A DNA stretch of 64,000 nt from Bradyrhizobium sp. SRS-191 (GCF_024586915.1 NZ_JANBVS010000004.1:368222-432221); one strand, 5' to 3'; positions 54,598 to 62,939 are shown, counted from the stretch's first letter. The notes: generated from the sequence alone by a model not told the origin. Program-made: numbers and translations.

Positions 54598-55815
54598 ATG
54601 CCAATGGCCATTCCGCGCAACTATCAAGGCTGGACCGTTCTCGCCAACGGCTTCCGTCCGTTCTTCCTGCTCGGTGCGATCCAGGCCGCGCTCGCGATCC
54701 TGGTCTGGCTGCCGGCCTATTATGGCGAGCTGAAGCTGGGCTCGGCGTTCGCGCCGCGCGACTGGCACGTCCATGAAATGCTCTACGGCTATCTACCGGC
54801 CATCGTCACCGGCTTCCTGTTCACGGCGATACCGAACTGGACGGGACGGTTGCCGATCCGTGGCCTGCCGCTGCTCACGCTTGTTATCGTCTGGCTGGCC
54901 GGACGTCTCGCCGTCACCTTCTCCGCCGCCGGCCCCTGGTGGGCTGCGCTGCTGATCGATGCCAGCTTCCTGCTGCTGGTCGTCCTCGCCGCCGCGCGTG
55001 AGATTGCAGCCGGGCGCAATTGGCGGAACCTGCCGGTGGTCGCCATGGTCGGCATCCTGCTCGCCGGCAACGTCGCCTTCCACCTCGAGGCGCATCTGCA
55101 CGGCGCGGCGGACTATGCGATCCGCGTCGGCGTGGCCGTGATCGTGCTGCTGCTGGCCCTGATCGGTGGCCGCATCACGCCGAGCTTCACGCGCAACTGG
55201 CTGGTGAAGCACAATCCCGGCCGGCTGCCGGCGCCGTTCGGCCGCTTCGACATGGTCATCGTGGTGTTCAGTGCACTGAGCCTGCTCGGCTGGATCGTGG
55301 CGCCGGACAACGCAATCACTGGCGCTGCGCTCGTCGTCGCCGGCGTGCTGCATGCGGTGAGGCTGGCGCGCTGGGCCGGCGACCGGACGCTGCGCGAGCG
55401 GCTGCTGGTGATCCTGCATGTCGGCTACGCCTTCGTGCCGCTCGGCTTCCTGCTCAACGCGGCGGCGAGCCTCGGATGGATTCTGCCGAGCGCCGGCCTG
55501 CATGCCTGGATGGTCGGGGCTGCGGGGATCATGACGCTCGCCGTGATGACGCGCGCCACGCTCGGCCACACCGGACAGGCGCTGACGGCTTCGGTCGCGA
55601 CGCAGGCGATCTATCTCGGGATCATCGTTGCGGCGCTGACGCGGGTCTGCGCGGTGCTGGCACCGGCGCATGCGGACGTCCTGCTGCACGTGGCCGCCTT
55701 CGCCTGGATCATCGCCTTCTCGGGCTTCGTGCTCGCGTTCGGTCCGCTGCTGCTCGGCCTCAAGCTGCGCGCGCTGGCGATCCGTTCCGCGGGATCGGCT
55801 CAGCCCGTGCTCTGA
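54598..55815 (+). CDS. nnrS: NnrS, heme-copper membrane protein
   Basis: The 405-residue polytopic protein has about twelve helices. Family motifs include NGFRPFFLLGAIQA, RDWHVHEMLYGYLPAIVTGFLFTAIPNWTGR (key residues WHVHEM...GFLFTAIPNWTG), NWLVKHNPGRLPAPFGRFD, LHAWMVGAAGIMTLAVMTRATLGHTG and AAFAWIIAFSGFVL. NnrS proteins protect cells from NO-related stress and are controlled by NnrR. The start is uncertain: ATG at 54598 or 54604, both with weak ribosome binding sites. Its end overlaps the convergent kinase gene by 16 bp. Confidence 0.92.
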   Translation: MPMAIPRNYQGWTVLANGFRPFFLLGAIQAALAILVWLPAYYGELKLGSAFAPRDWHVHEMLYGYLPAIVTGFLFTAIPNWTGRLPIRGLPLLTLVIVWLAGRLAVTFSAAGPWWAALLIDASFLLLVVLAAAREIAAGRNWRNLPVVAMVGILLAGNVAFHLEAHLHGAADYAIRVGVAVIVLLLALIGGRITPSFTRNWLVKHNPGRLPAPFGRFDMVIVVFSALSLLGWIVAPDNAITGAALVVAGVLHAVRLARWAGDRTLRERLLVILHVGYAFVPLGFLLNAAASLGWILPSAGLHAWMVGAAGIMTLAVMTRATLGHTGQALTASVATQAIYLGIIVAALTRVCAVLAPAHADVLLHVAAFAWIIAFSGFVLAFGPLLLGLKLRALAIRSAGSAQPVL

Positions 55816-58800
55816 TTGCGCGCCACCGCGCGCGAGAACACCACCTCCATCAGCGTGCCGGATTTCGGCGCCGCCTTGACGTGGAATTGCGCGCGGTTGG
55901 CCTCGACCAGAGCCTTGGTGAGCGACAGGCTGAGACCCGCGCCCTCGGAGCTCAGCTCGGCGCCCGCGGCCGCGCGGAACGGCTCGAGCGCTGCGGCCAC
56001 GGCCTGATCGTTCAGCCCATGACCGGTGTCGCGCACGCGCAGCACCACCTCGCCGAAATCCGATGTCGCGGTCGAGACGATGACCTGGCCGCCGGCATTG
56101 GCGAGCGAGATCGAGGCCGAGATCAGGTTCGTGGCGATCTGGCGCAGCGCCCTCGCATCGGCGATCACGGGCGGCAGCGCCTGCGACAGCGAGGTGCGGA
56201 TGATGATGCGCGCCCGGTTCGCCTGCGGCTGCATCACGGCGACGCAGCTCTCGACGAGCTCGTTGAGGTTCTGGCTGGTGAAGGCGAGCTCGAGCTTGCC
56301 GGTCTCGATGCGCGACAGTTCGAGCAGATCGTCGATCAGCGACACCACGCGCTCGCCGGAGGCGCGGATGTCCTTCATGTATTCGGCATAGCGCGTGTTG
56401 CCGAGCGTGCCGAAGCGCTCGCCGATCATCACCTCGGCAAAGCCGATGATCGCGTTCAGCGGCGCGCGCACCTCATGGCTGATCCGCGCCAGCATGTCGG
56501 CCTTGGCATTGGCCGCGCGGTCGGCGACGCGCCGGGCCTGCAGCAATTCGTTCTCGCCGCGGCGGAGCTGGGACAGATCGCGGAACACCGCGAAGAAATT
56601 TGGACCCTCCGGCCGGGTGCGGCCGATCGTCATCGACAGCGGGATGGTGCCGCCCTGGGCGATCTTGCCGAGCACCTCGTGGCCCTGATCCAGCACGCCC
56701 GACGCACCGGCCTCTTGAACGCAATCGAGATAGTCCAGCACCAGACGCGCGCTCTCGGGGGCGAACAGCTCGATGAGGTTGCGACGAACGAGCTCGGCGC
56801 CGTCATAGCCGAACAAGGCCTCCGCGCTGCGATTGCAGGCGTGAATGTTGCCGCCGGCATCGAACATCAGGATGCCCTCGGCGGTGACGTCGAGGATGGC
56901 AGCGAGGTCCTCGGCCTCCGCGTGACCGGCCGCAGCAGGCGGAGGCACGACGAGCGCGGTCGGTGCTGCTGCGGGCGGAGGCGCCGGCGCGGCGTCCGTG
57001 GTGGGCGGCAGCGCAGCTGCGGGGCCGTGCGTCGGCGCGAAGATCAAGGCGTGCGCGGTGTCGCCGTCCCAGGTGATCGTGAACAGGCGCGCCTCGGCCT
57101 TGACCTCCTCGCTGGAGGAGCCGTCTGCCGCCGAGATCGTCACCGGCGTGCCGGTTTCAGATTTGTTTGACGATCCCGAGCCGCCGGGCTCGACATAGAG
57201 CGCATCGAGGCCACCGGCCTGCTCGAGCGCCGGCAGGTCGGCATAGCCCATCTGCTTGAAGAACGCGGGATTGGCGTAGAGCAGCCGGTCGAGCCGGTAG
57301 ATCAGCATGCCCGTCGGCAAGAGATCGAGCAGGATGCGGTCGCGCTGGCTGTCGCCCTGGGCCGGCGGCGCTTCGGGCGTCAGCCATTCGGTCTGCAGCC
57401 CGGCGCCAGGCTCGCTCGTCGCCTCGGCCCTCGCCGGCATCTCCTCGTGCGGAGCTGGTCCAAGAGGATCACTCACGCGCGGTGCCGGCTCAAACGCCGT
57501 GCCGGAAAGGTCGGCGGACGTGCTGCGGACTTCACCTTCGAGCCGGGCTGACAGCTGGCGCGCAAGTTCATGAAACGCATTGTTCTCCACCGGCGTCAGC
57601 GCCGGAAGCTTGCTCTCACCGGGGGCGCGGAACGGCACGACGTTTCCGGCCGCTTCCAAGCCGACACCATCAATGTGGGACGCGTCCGTCGTGATGGAAG
57701 CATCCCGGGCAGACAGCGTGATGTTGTCCTGCCGCGGCGGCGCATCTGCGGCCGGCCCATGGTCGGATTGAGCACGTTCCGTCGGCGCGGCATCGGCGGG
57801 AGCAGGATCTGTTCCGCCGCCCTGCGACGCCTCGGCCGTGCCCGGCCGCAGCGCCTCCAACCGGTTCAGAGTATCGAGATCGCGACAGACGCCGAAGCCA
57901 CGATAGCCGGAATAGGTCTGGTCGCGGGTGAGGACCGGCAGTCCAGAGAGTTCGACGGCGAGACTCTCGCCGCCGTCGGTGGGCCACATCACGGCGAGGT
58001 TGCTCCAGGTCTGACGCGACTCGATGGCGGCGCTGACGAGGCCATCCGGATCGAGGCCGAGCGTGTCCGTGATGTCGTGCCAAAGCCGGCCGAGCTGCGT
58101 GGCGCTCCGCGCACCGATCAGTCGGACGAACTCCTCGGAGCCGACCGAGAACCGTCCTTCGGCATCCATCTCCCAGGAGAAGCGCAGCGGATGGCGGCGC
58201 GCGCGCGTCGACGCATCATCCGAAACGATGGCGGAGTCGTCGTCCGCCTGCCGCATCGGCGACGCGGCAAGCTCTGTCGCGCGGTCCTCACTGGTTGCGG
58301 CCTGTGGCGGCGCGAATGCGGAGGGATGCATGTCGGCCGTGGTCTGCGACACCAGCGGCTGCGGCTCGAACAGCTCGGCCTCGGCAGGGTCGTCGATCAG
58401 GAGGAATTCAGCCGGCGCTTCGTTCGACAAAGCGGGAGCTTCATAGTCGCTGTGGCGTTCAGTCATGTCGTCCATCGAAGGAGCAGGCGGAGTCTCGGCC
58501 GCATCCGGGCCGGCGATGTCGATCGGGGCCGGGGAGGCATCGGGAACGGACTCTGCATCGGATATGGGCGCCGGGTTCGACGCGTCGATCTCTTCAGGTC
58601 CGGCCGGCACGGGCATCGCGACCAGTCCGGTCTGGTTGCCGCTGCCGACACGGCACAGCACGGCGCGCTCAGTGCCGAGCGTCACCTCGGCAAGACCATC
58701 GGCGAGCGCCGAGCGTCGGGCTGCGGCAAAGGCTGGATCGCTCAAGTCGTGCATGCCGAACAGGCGTCGCCCTGACGTGCTGATGCCGGCGAACAGGCCG

Positions 58801-59249
58801 TCGTGGGTGAACGCAATCAGAGGATGCTCGCTGCTCTCGACAAGTCGCCTGAGACGCTCAGCCAGCGGAATGCCGCGCCCGGTGCTGTCGGTGCTGGTGA
58901 TCAGCACGGCGCGGGTGCCGTCCGGGAAATCGAGCCTCGCGCAGCCGCAGGTCGCGAGCGTGCCGAGGGGGGCGCCGAAACCGCGCAGCCGTTCGAGCCG
59001 GAGCGCACCGCTCTCCGGCAACCGTCGCGCCAATTGTGCGATCTGGCGGCGATGCTGATCGGCTGGGCCGAACGTCCTGGCGCTCAGCGCCGTGGCATGG
59101 GTCGCGCCGAACACCCGCGCCCCCATGGCATTCGACCAGAGCACGCGGCTGCCATCGGCCGACCACAGCCAGGCCGGCAGGCTGCCCGCGGCGTGGACCG
59201 CCAGCCGGGGATCGCTCAGGACCTGCAATTCGAGATCGGCGTGGGTCAT
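55800..59249 (-). CDS. Very large PAS-containing histidine kinase, PdhS/PleC-like, with a degenerate ATP site
   Basis: The protein of about 1149 residues starts with PAS-like segments (about 25-110) and a long low-complexity region (about 190-560). More PAS domains follow (about 640-690, LDLLPTGMLIYRLD; about 785-890, ILDVTAEGILMFDAGGN), then a dimerisation domain with RISHEVRAPLNAIIGFAEVM (His about 925). The HisKA and ATPase parts resemble PdhS/PleC kinases of alphaproteobacteria. The N-box reads NLISASI where an Asn is expected, and the G2 box reads GAGLSLSL instead of GxGLGL; the G1 box DTGHG is kept. It may work as a phosphatase or pseudokinase. The start at 59249 has a weak ribosome binding site. 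Confidence 0.85.
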   Translation of the reverse strand: MTHADLELQVLSDPRLAVHAAGSLPAWLWSADGSRVLWSNAMGARVFGATHATALSARTFGPADQHRRQIAQLARRLPESGALRLERLRGFGAPLGTLATCGCARLDFPDGTRAVLITSTDSTGRGIPLAERLRRLVESSEHPLIAFTHDGLFAGISTSGRRLFGMHDLSDPAFAAARRSALADGLAEVTLGTERAVLCRVGSGNQTGLVAMPVPAGPEEIDASNPAPISDAESVPDASPAPIDIAGPDAAETPPAPSMDDMTERHSDYEAPALSNEAPAEFLLIDDPAEAELFEPQPLVSQTTADMHPSAFAPPQAATSEDRATELAASPMRQADDDSAIVSDDASTRARRHPLRFSWEMDAEGRFSVGSEEFVRLIGARSATQLGRLWHDITDTLGLDPDGLVSAAIESRQTWSNLAVMWPTDGGESLAVELSGLPVLTRDQTYSGYRGFGVCRDLDTLNRLEALRPGTAEASQGGGTDPAPADAAPTERAQSDHGPAADAPPRQDNITLSARDASITTDASHIDGVGLEAAGNVVPFRAPGESKLPALTPVENNAFHELARQLSARLEGEVRSTSADLSGTAFEPAPRVSDPLGPAPHEEMPARAEATSEPGAGLQTEWLTPEAPPAQGDSQRDRILLDLLPTGMLIYRLDRLLYANPAFFKQMGYADLPALEQAGGLDALYVEPGGSGSSNKSETGTPVTISAADGSSSEEVKAEARLFTITWDGDTAHALIFAPTHGPAAALPPTTDAAPAPPPAAAPTALVVPPPAAAGHAEAEDLAAILDVTAEGILMFDAGGNIHACNRSAEALFGYDGAELVRRNLIELFAPESARLVLDYLDCVQEAGASGVLDQGHEVLGKIAQGGTIPLSMTIGRTRPEGPNFFAVFRDLSQLRRGENELLQARRVADRAANAKADMLARISHEVRAPLNAIIGFAEVMIGERFGTLGNTRYAEYMKDIRASGERVVSLIDDLLELSRIETGKLELAFTSQNLNELVESCVAVMQPQANRARIIIRTSLSQALPPVIADARALRQIATNLISASISLANAGGQVIVSTATSDFGEVVLRVRDTGHGLNDQAVAAALEPFRAAAGAELSSEGAGLSLSLTKALVEANRAQFHVKAAPKSGTLMEVVFSRAVARNQSTG

Positions 59250-59574
59250 GGGCAAAGGCGAAGGGCTCTTCTGACTTTCATCGGCGGCCGGAACCGGCAG
59301 CGTTAAGAATTCGTTACTATCGCGCGTTTTGAGGGCAGAGGTCCACGGCCCGGCCGGCGCGACGTCGTGCTAAAGCTTGGATAACCTTAATGTGTTCCTC
59401 GGCCCGCCCTCGGCGCACAGAACCCGGCCGCCGCCGGCCTTTTGCATTGCAAACGCGCCCCAGGCGGTCACGATGCACCGCGGACCGGCCGTAAAGCCGA
59501 CCTGCGCCCCCTGACGGGGACGCGTCTCGGGGCCGCTTCGGCCAACAGGCTTCGGCCAACAGGAAGAGGGACAG
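59250..59574. other. 325-bp divergent region between the kinase and phasin genes
   Basis: The region holds a perfect dyad TTTGCA-T-TGCAAA at 59441-59453 (a PhaR-type motif) and a tandem duplication of GCTTCGGCCAACAG at 59535-59548 and 59549-59562, just ahead of the phasin ribosome binding site. No gene is seen. Confidence 0.6.
59441..59453. promoter_or_regulatory. Candidate PhaR-type operator, first phasin
   Basis: TTTGCATTGCAAA is a perfect dyad containing TGC-N3-GCA, the core described for PhaR regulators of PHB genes. It ends 121 bp before the phasin ATG. Confidence 0.55.
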
Positions 59575-59955
59575 ATGACGGACGACGGTCGCCGATTCGA
59601 GATTCCGAAAGACATGCGCGCCATGGCGGAGGCCGGCTTCGACCAGGCCAGGCAGACGTTCGAGAAATTCCTGGCCGGCGCCGAAGCCACCGCCGGCTCG
59701 CTCGAGGAGCGCGGCGCCACGGTGCGCGCGGGCGCCAAGGACATCGGGGCCAAGGTCCTGTCCTATGCCGAGAAGAATGTGCAATCCTCGCTCGACTACG
59801 CCCAGTCGCTGGTGCACGCCAAGGATCTGCCCGAGGTGCTCAGGCTGCACACAGACTACATCCAGGGGCAGATGCGATCGCTGGCCGAGCAGGCGACCGA
59901 GATGGGCCAGGCGATCAGCAAGGCCGCGGTCGACGCCGCCAAGCCCAAGGCGTGA
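59575..59955 (+). CDS. Phasin family protein
   Basis: The 126-residue protein belongs to the phasin_2 family that coats polyhydroxybutyrate granules. It is nearly all helical: an N-terminal amphipathic part (IPKDMRAMAEAGFDQARQTFEKFL), KVLSYAEKNVQSSLDYAQSLVHAKDLPEVLRLHTDY (key residues NVQSSLDYAQ...AKDLPEVL) and RSLAEQATEMGQAISKAA. GAGGGAC precedes the ATG. A second phasin gene follows 252 bp downstream with its own promoter-like region and a similar regulatory motif. Confidence 0.92.
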   Translation: MTDDGRRFEIPKDMRAMAEAGFDQARQTFEKFLAGAEATAGSLEERGATVRAGAKDIGAKVLSYAEKNVQSSLDYAQSLVHAKDLPEVLRLHTDYIQGQMRSLAEQATEMGQAISKAAVDAAKPKA

Positions 59956-60073
59956 GACCAAGAAGGCGCGAGCGACGAGAGCGCTTGAGCCTCTCTCGGC
60001 ACGCTCGGATTGAGCAGTTGGTCTGCTCGACGGTGGCCCGCGACAAAGAGTTCCAGATATCGGAATTAGTCGT

Positions 60074-60085
60074 TGCGTTGCACAA
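60074..60085 (+). promoter_or_regulatory. Candidate PhaR-type operator, second phasin
   Basis: TGCGTTGCACAA fits the consensus TGCRNYGCASMA that I recall for Bradyrhizobium PhaR. It overlaps a possible promoter (TTGCGT at 60073-60078, 18-bp spacer, TATAGC at 60097-60102). It ends 122 bp before the ATG, almost the same distance as in the first phasin gene. Confidence 0.55.
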
Positions 60086-60207
60086 ATTCGACACGATATA
60101 GCTCTACGCGAGGTTGTTACCTCCCAGGGGCGGTTCCTCTGCGTGATCCGAAGTGACGTCTCGTTGCCGGGACGATTCAGCCTTAAATGTTCCCAAGGAT
60201 GCATGCC

Positions 60208-60642
60208 ATGACCAATGCCACCGATCCTTTCTCTGCATCGATCATCCCGTTCGAGGTTCCCGAGCAGGTGCGTGCGCTCGCCGAGAAGGGCGTGTCCCAG
60301 GCTCGCGAGAACTACGCCAAGTTCAAGGACGCGGCCGAGACGCACAATTCGGCCATCGAGGCGTTCTTCGCCAACGCCAGCAAGGGCGCCGGCGCCTATT
60401 CGTCCAAGGTGATGGAGTTCAGCAAGGCCAATACGACGGCCTCGCTCGACTTCGCCCAGGAGCTGTTCAGCGTGAAGTCGCCGTCGGAGGCGATGGAGCT
60501 GTGGGCCGGCTTCGCCCGCAAGCAGTTCGAGGCCTTCACCGCCCAGGCCAAGGAGCTCGGCGAGCTCGGCCAGAAGGTCGCGACCGAGACGGTCGAGCCG
60601 ATCAAGGAAAGCGCCACCAAGCTGTTCAAGCCGGCGGCCTGA
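60208..60642 (+). CDS. Phasin family protein (second copy)
   Basis: The 144-residue protein is a phasin_2 member: IIPFEVPEQVRALAEKGVSQARENYAKFK, a long helical core (YSSKVMEFSKANTTASLDFAQELFSVKSPSEAMEL), RKQFEAFTAQAKELGELGQKVA, and a tail TKLFKPAA. ATG at 60208 (MTNATDP) is chosen because AAGGA at 60195-60199 is well spaced for it; ATGs at 60187 and 60199 are alternatives. It binds PHB granules and differs enough from the first phasin to suggest an old duplication. A hairpin follows 55 bp after the stop. Confidence 0.93.
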   Translation: MTNATDPFSASIIPFEVPEQVRALAEKGVSQARENYAKFKDAAETHNSAIEAFFANASKGAGAYSSKVMEFSKANTTASLDFAQELFSVKSPSEAMELWAGFARKQFEAFTAQAKELGELGQKVATETVEPIKESATKLFKPAA

Positions 60643-60697
60643 GATCGCCCCGCCCGGCGCCTGCGGTGCGGGCGCCGGCATGAACGGCCAACAATCC

Positions 60698-60728
60698 CGA
60701 GCCCGGCGCGCTTCCGCCTCCGGGCTCG
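60698..60728 (+). terminator. Hairpin after the second phasin gene
   Basis: CGAGCCCGG and CCGGGCTCG form a 9-bp perfect stem with a 13-nt loop, followed by a short T-run (CATTTTG). It is a plausible terminator. Confidence 0.6.
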
Positions 60729-60902
60729 ATCCATTTTGAGCCCGCATTGTGGGCAGGCGTGCGGAAGCGCTCACAAAGGCGGCAAAAAACGCCGGGGAGG
60801 CGGGAGACTTTATCCGTTCTCGGACTTGCCAAATCTCCCCGTTGCACCTAGTTTCCGGCCCGTTCGGGCGCCCCCTCTCGCGGGGCTCTGCCCGTTGCGG
60901 AT

Positions 60903-60979
60903 GCAGTTGTAGCTCAGTTGGTTAGAGCGCCTGTCTGTGGAACAGGAGGTCGGTGGTTCGAGCCCACCCAACTGTACCA
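60903..60979 (+). tRNA. tRNA-His (anticodon GTG)
   Basis: A full cloverleaf can be drawn: acceptor GCAGTTG/CAACTGT, D stem GCTC/GAGC, anticodon stem CCTGT/ACAGG with loop CTGTGGA (anticodon GTG at 60937-60939), T stem GGTGG/CCACC with loop TTCGAGC, and an encoded CCA end. The discriminator base is A73, the first pair is G1:U72, and the base before position 1 is T, so the usual G-1 is not encoded. These features match the unusual tRNA-His type known in alphaproteobacteria. Confidence 0.97.
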
Positions 60980-61670
60980 AAATCAATGACATCTCGATCG
61001 TTTGCCGGGGGCGCGGCACGTATTAGCCATGTCCGGCGGGGATCCATGTCCCGGCCGACGGCGGTGTCGTAGGGCGGATTAGCGCCAGCGTAATCCGCCA
61101 TCTCCGAAGCAAGTATTCCGGACATTCGATTGTCCCTGTGGGCCCTTTGAGCGGCCTCTGACCAATTCGTTCGACGGCCTTAACGATGAAACGGCGGATC
61201 ACGCTGCGCTGATCCGCCCTACGCGCTGACCCATTCCTTCAACGTTTTTGACGTAGGGCATCGAATCCTTTGATCTGACCTTGCTTTTCACGAGCCGATT
61301 TAGGTGTGAATTCAACTATAGGCATACGCGTGCGTGGCCCATCTACGAAGAGTAAGGCGGTGCGTGCCGCGTCATGTATCACGTGATGCATGCATCGGAC
61401 CACGATGAGGCACCGAAGTAATGAGTCGAGCTGACCGCAAGGCGAACGAGTCAATAGAGGATCTGGCGGACATACAGAAAGCACTTTCGGCTTCGTGATT
61501 TTTCAGGAGCGATGAGCCTCAGTGGAGATGAGCACCGTTTGGTGCATTTGATGCAGTCAAACACTGTCACGTGAGATAAATTAGGAGAATAGCGGAGTGA
61601 TCTCTCTTGTAGTAACGCCTATAAGCATTCACACTTGAAACGCGTCACGTGAGCTCCGGAGGGGCCTACA
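60980..61670. other. 691-bp gene-poor stretch after tRNA-His
   Basis: This stretch is AT-richer than the rest of the window. It holds one copy of a palindromic repeat (61068-61223). The longest frame (61239-61484, minus) starts with GTG and has no ribosome binding site or recognisable sequence. No integrase and no repeat of the tRNA 3' end was seen. Confidence 0.5.
61068..61223. repeat. MITE-like palindromic repeat, family A copy 1
   Basis: The element is 156 bp with perfect 12-bp terminal inverted repeats (CGTAGGGCGGAT / ATCCGCCCTACG). Each end also folds on itself (GGCGGATT...AATCCGCC and GGCGGATC...GATCCGCC). A related copy lies at 62039-62197. No coding capacity. Confidence 0.85.
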
Positions 61671-61997
61671 ATGACAAGCGGATCTCGACAATACCAGGGC
61701 TATCCGTTGAAGCCGCCGGTTGCGGTAAAGGAGAGGGAGGGCTTTGTTCTTGCCCCTCTCGCGCCTCCGGCTCCGCCGGGACAGCCGCCATCTATCAATA
61801 CGTCATACCAATATCCGGATGGTCCCCAATCGAATTGGGAGCCCACGAGCTTCGGTGATACGTTTCGTACGTTTTTTATTCTTGCGCTGTGGGCAATTGG
61901 CGCGCTCATTTTGATATTCGGTGTGGCGTATTTTGGGCAGGACGCTCGACCATCCAACAGCGATTGGCTGCCGTTGTCCCGACCGCTTCCAAGATGA
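61671..61997 (+). CDS. Orphan Pro-rich single-pass membrane protein
   Basis: No family was recognised. The 108-residue protein has a Pro/Tyr/Ser-rich N-terminal half (LAPLAPPAPPGQPPS, then QYPDGPQSNWEPTS) and one membrane helix (about 66-89, FFILALWAIGALILIFGVAYFG). A short polar tail follows. GGAGG at 61658-61662 lies eight bases before the ATG, which supports translation. Base composition is more AT-rich than in neighbouring core genes, and it lies between two copies of the same repeat, so it may be acquired DNA. Function is unknown. Confidence 0.55.
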   Translation: MTSGSRQYQGYPLKPPVAVKEREGFVLAPLAPPAPPGQPPSINTSYQYPDGPQSNWEPTSFGDTFRTFFILALWAIGALILIFGVAYFGQDARPSNSDWLPLSRPLPR

Positions 61998-62038
61998 GTT
62001 GCCGTTCGTTACCGGAAGAAGGCCAAAATTTCGTTAGT

Positions 62039-62197
62039 CGTAGGACGGATTCGCGCCAGCGCAATCCGCCCTCTTCGAGCAAGATTAGCGAGGAACATTC
62101 GATTGTCCCTCGCGAGCGCCTTGAGCGGCTACTGACCCATTCGTCCGACGGCCTTGACTATCAAACGGCGAATCACGCTTGGCTGATCCGCCCTACG
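62039..62197. repeat. MITE-like palindromic repeat, family A copy 2
   Basis: The element is 159 bp, in the same orientation as copy 1, with ends CGTAGGACGGAT and ATCCGCCCTACG (one mismatch). Shared internal blocks include ACATTCGATTGTCCCT and TTCGTYCGACGGCCTT. Identity by eye is roughly 80 percent. Confidence 0.82.
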
Positions 62198-62835
62198 CGC
62201 TGATCGGTTCGACCAACCAGCGAACTGCTGGAGCGGCAACAAACCGATACCTTCTTCCTAACGGCTCTTGCGATCAAGCGGCCTTGTCCCGGTCTTTGAT
62301 TCCGCAGCCAAACAGCGGCGGAGCTTCACAGCTGCAATTTCTTGCGCATCATCACTGTGGAATGCCCGCATCATCGAACGCCGCTCCTTCCTCGAAGTAA
62401 CCCAGCCGTATGTAAAATTCGCATGCTGTGAGTTGCGCGGCGAGAATGAGTTGCTCGTTCCCCGACGGGGGCGACCTCCGCGGCGAACTCCATCAACTCT
62501 CTTCCTGCGTCTTGGCTGCCGGGCTCCGCACTCTCTTCCGTTTTCCAGAAAAATTCTTGACGCCCCCCCCCAAATCAATGGTCTTATCCGCGCATCCCGT
62601 CCCGATGCGAAGGGGCGTACGCGCGGTCGTCACGATACGTGGGGCGGGGATGCGGTGGCCGTGGTGGATCAGGCGCTTTAGCGCGACGACTGATCCGTCG
62701 CGGACGATGAAGTCGTGTGGTCCTGGCCTCTCGTCGCTGAGGTCAAGTCCGGCAGCGTTGCCTAGGGGCACGCGCGGGCGATGGGGGCAAGAACGCCGAT
62801 CCCCAGGGAGATCGCGTATAAATCGTAAGCCCATC

Positions 62836-62939
62836 GCGCAGGGAATGCCGGATGCTCGGCTGAACCTGTGGTGACTGCCGCCTGCTTTTCTTGTTGCAGG
62901 CGGGCCATGGGTGAGGCCTTCACCCGGCATTCCCTGCGC
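62836..62939. repeat. Nested palindromic repeat, family C
   Basis: Outer arms GCGCAGGGAATGCCGG (62836-62851) and CCGGCATTCCCTGCGC (62924-62939) are perfect. An inner perfect stem CCGCCTGC/GCAGGCGG lies at 62878-62885 and 62896-62903. No coding capacity. The sequence type looks familiar from Bradyrhizobium intergenic repeats. Confidence 0.8.

Noticed and set aside
55020..57170. 716-codon plus-strand frame across nnrS and the kinase gene
   Set aside because: It covers two well-supported genes, is Arg/Ala/Gly-rich and has no domain signal.
61239..61484. 81-codon minus-strand frame in the repeat-rich segment
   Set aside because: GTG start without a ribosome binding site; its C-terminal 28 residues look somewhat protein-like, but there is not enough to call a gene.
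62258..62374. 38-codon minus-strand frame with an AAGGAG site
   Set aside because: The translation signal is good but the product is very short, matches nothing known and lies in decayed sequence.
62563..62571. Run of nine C as a possible phase-variation tract
   Set aside because: It is not inside or upstream of any supported gene, so there is nothing for it to switch.
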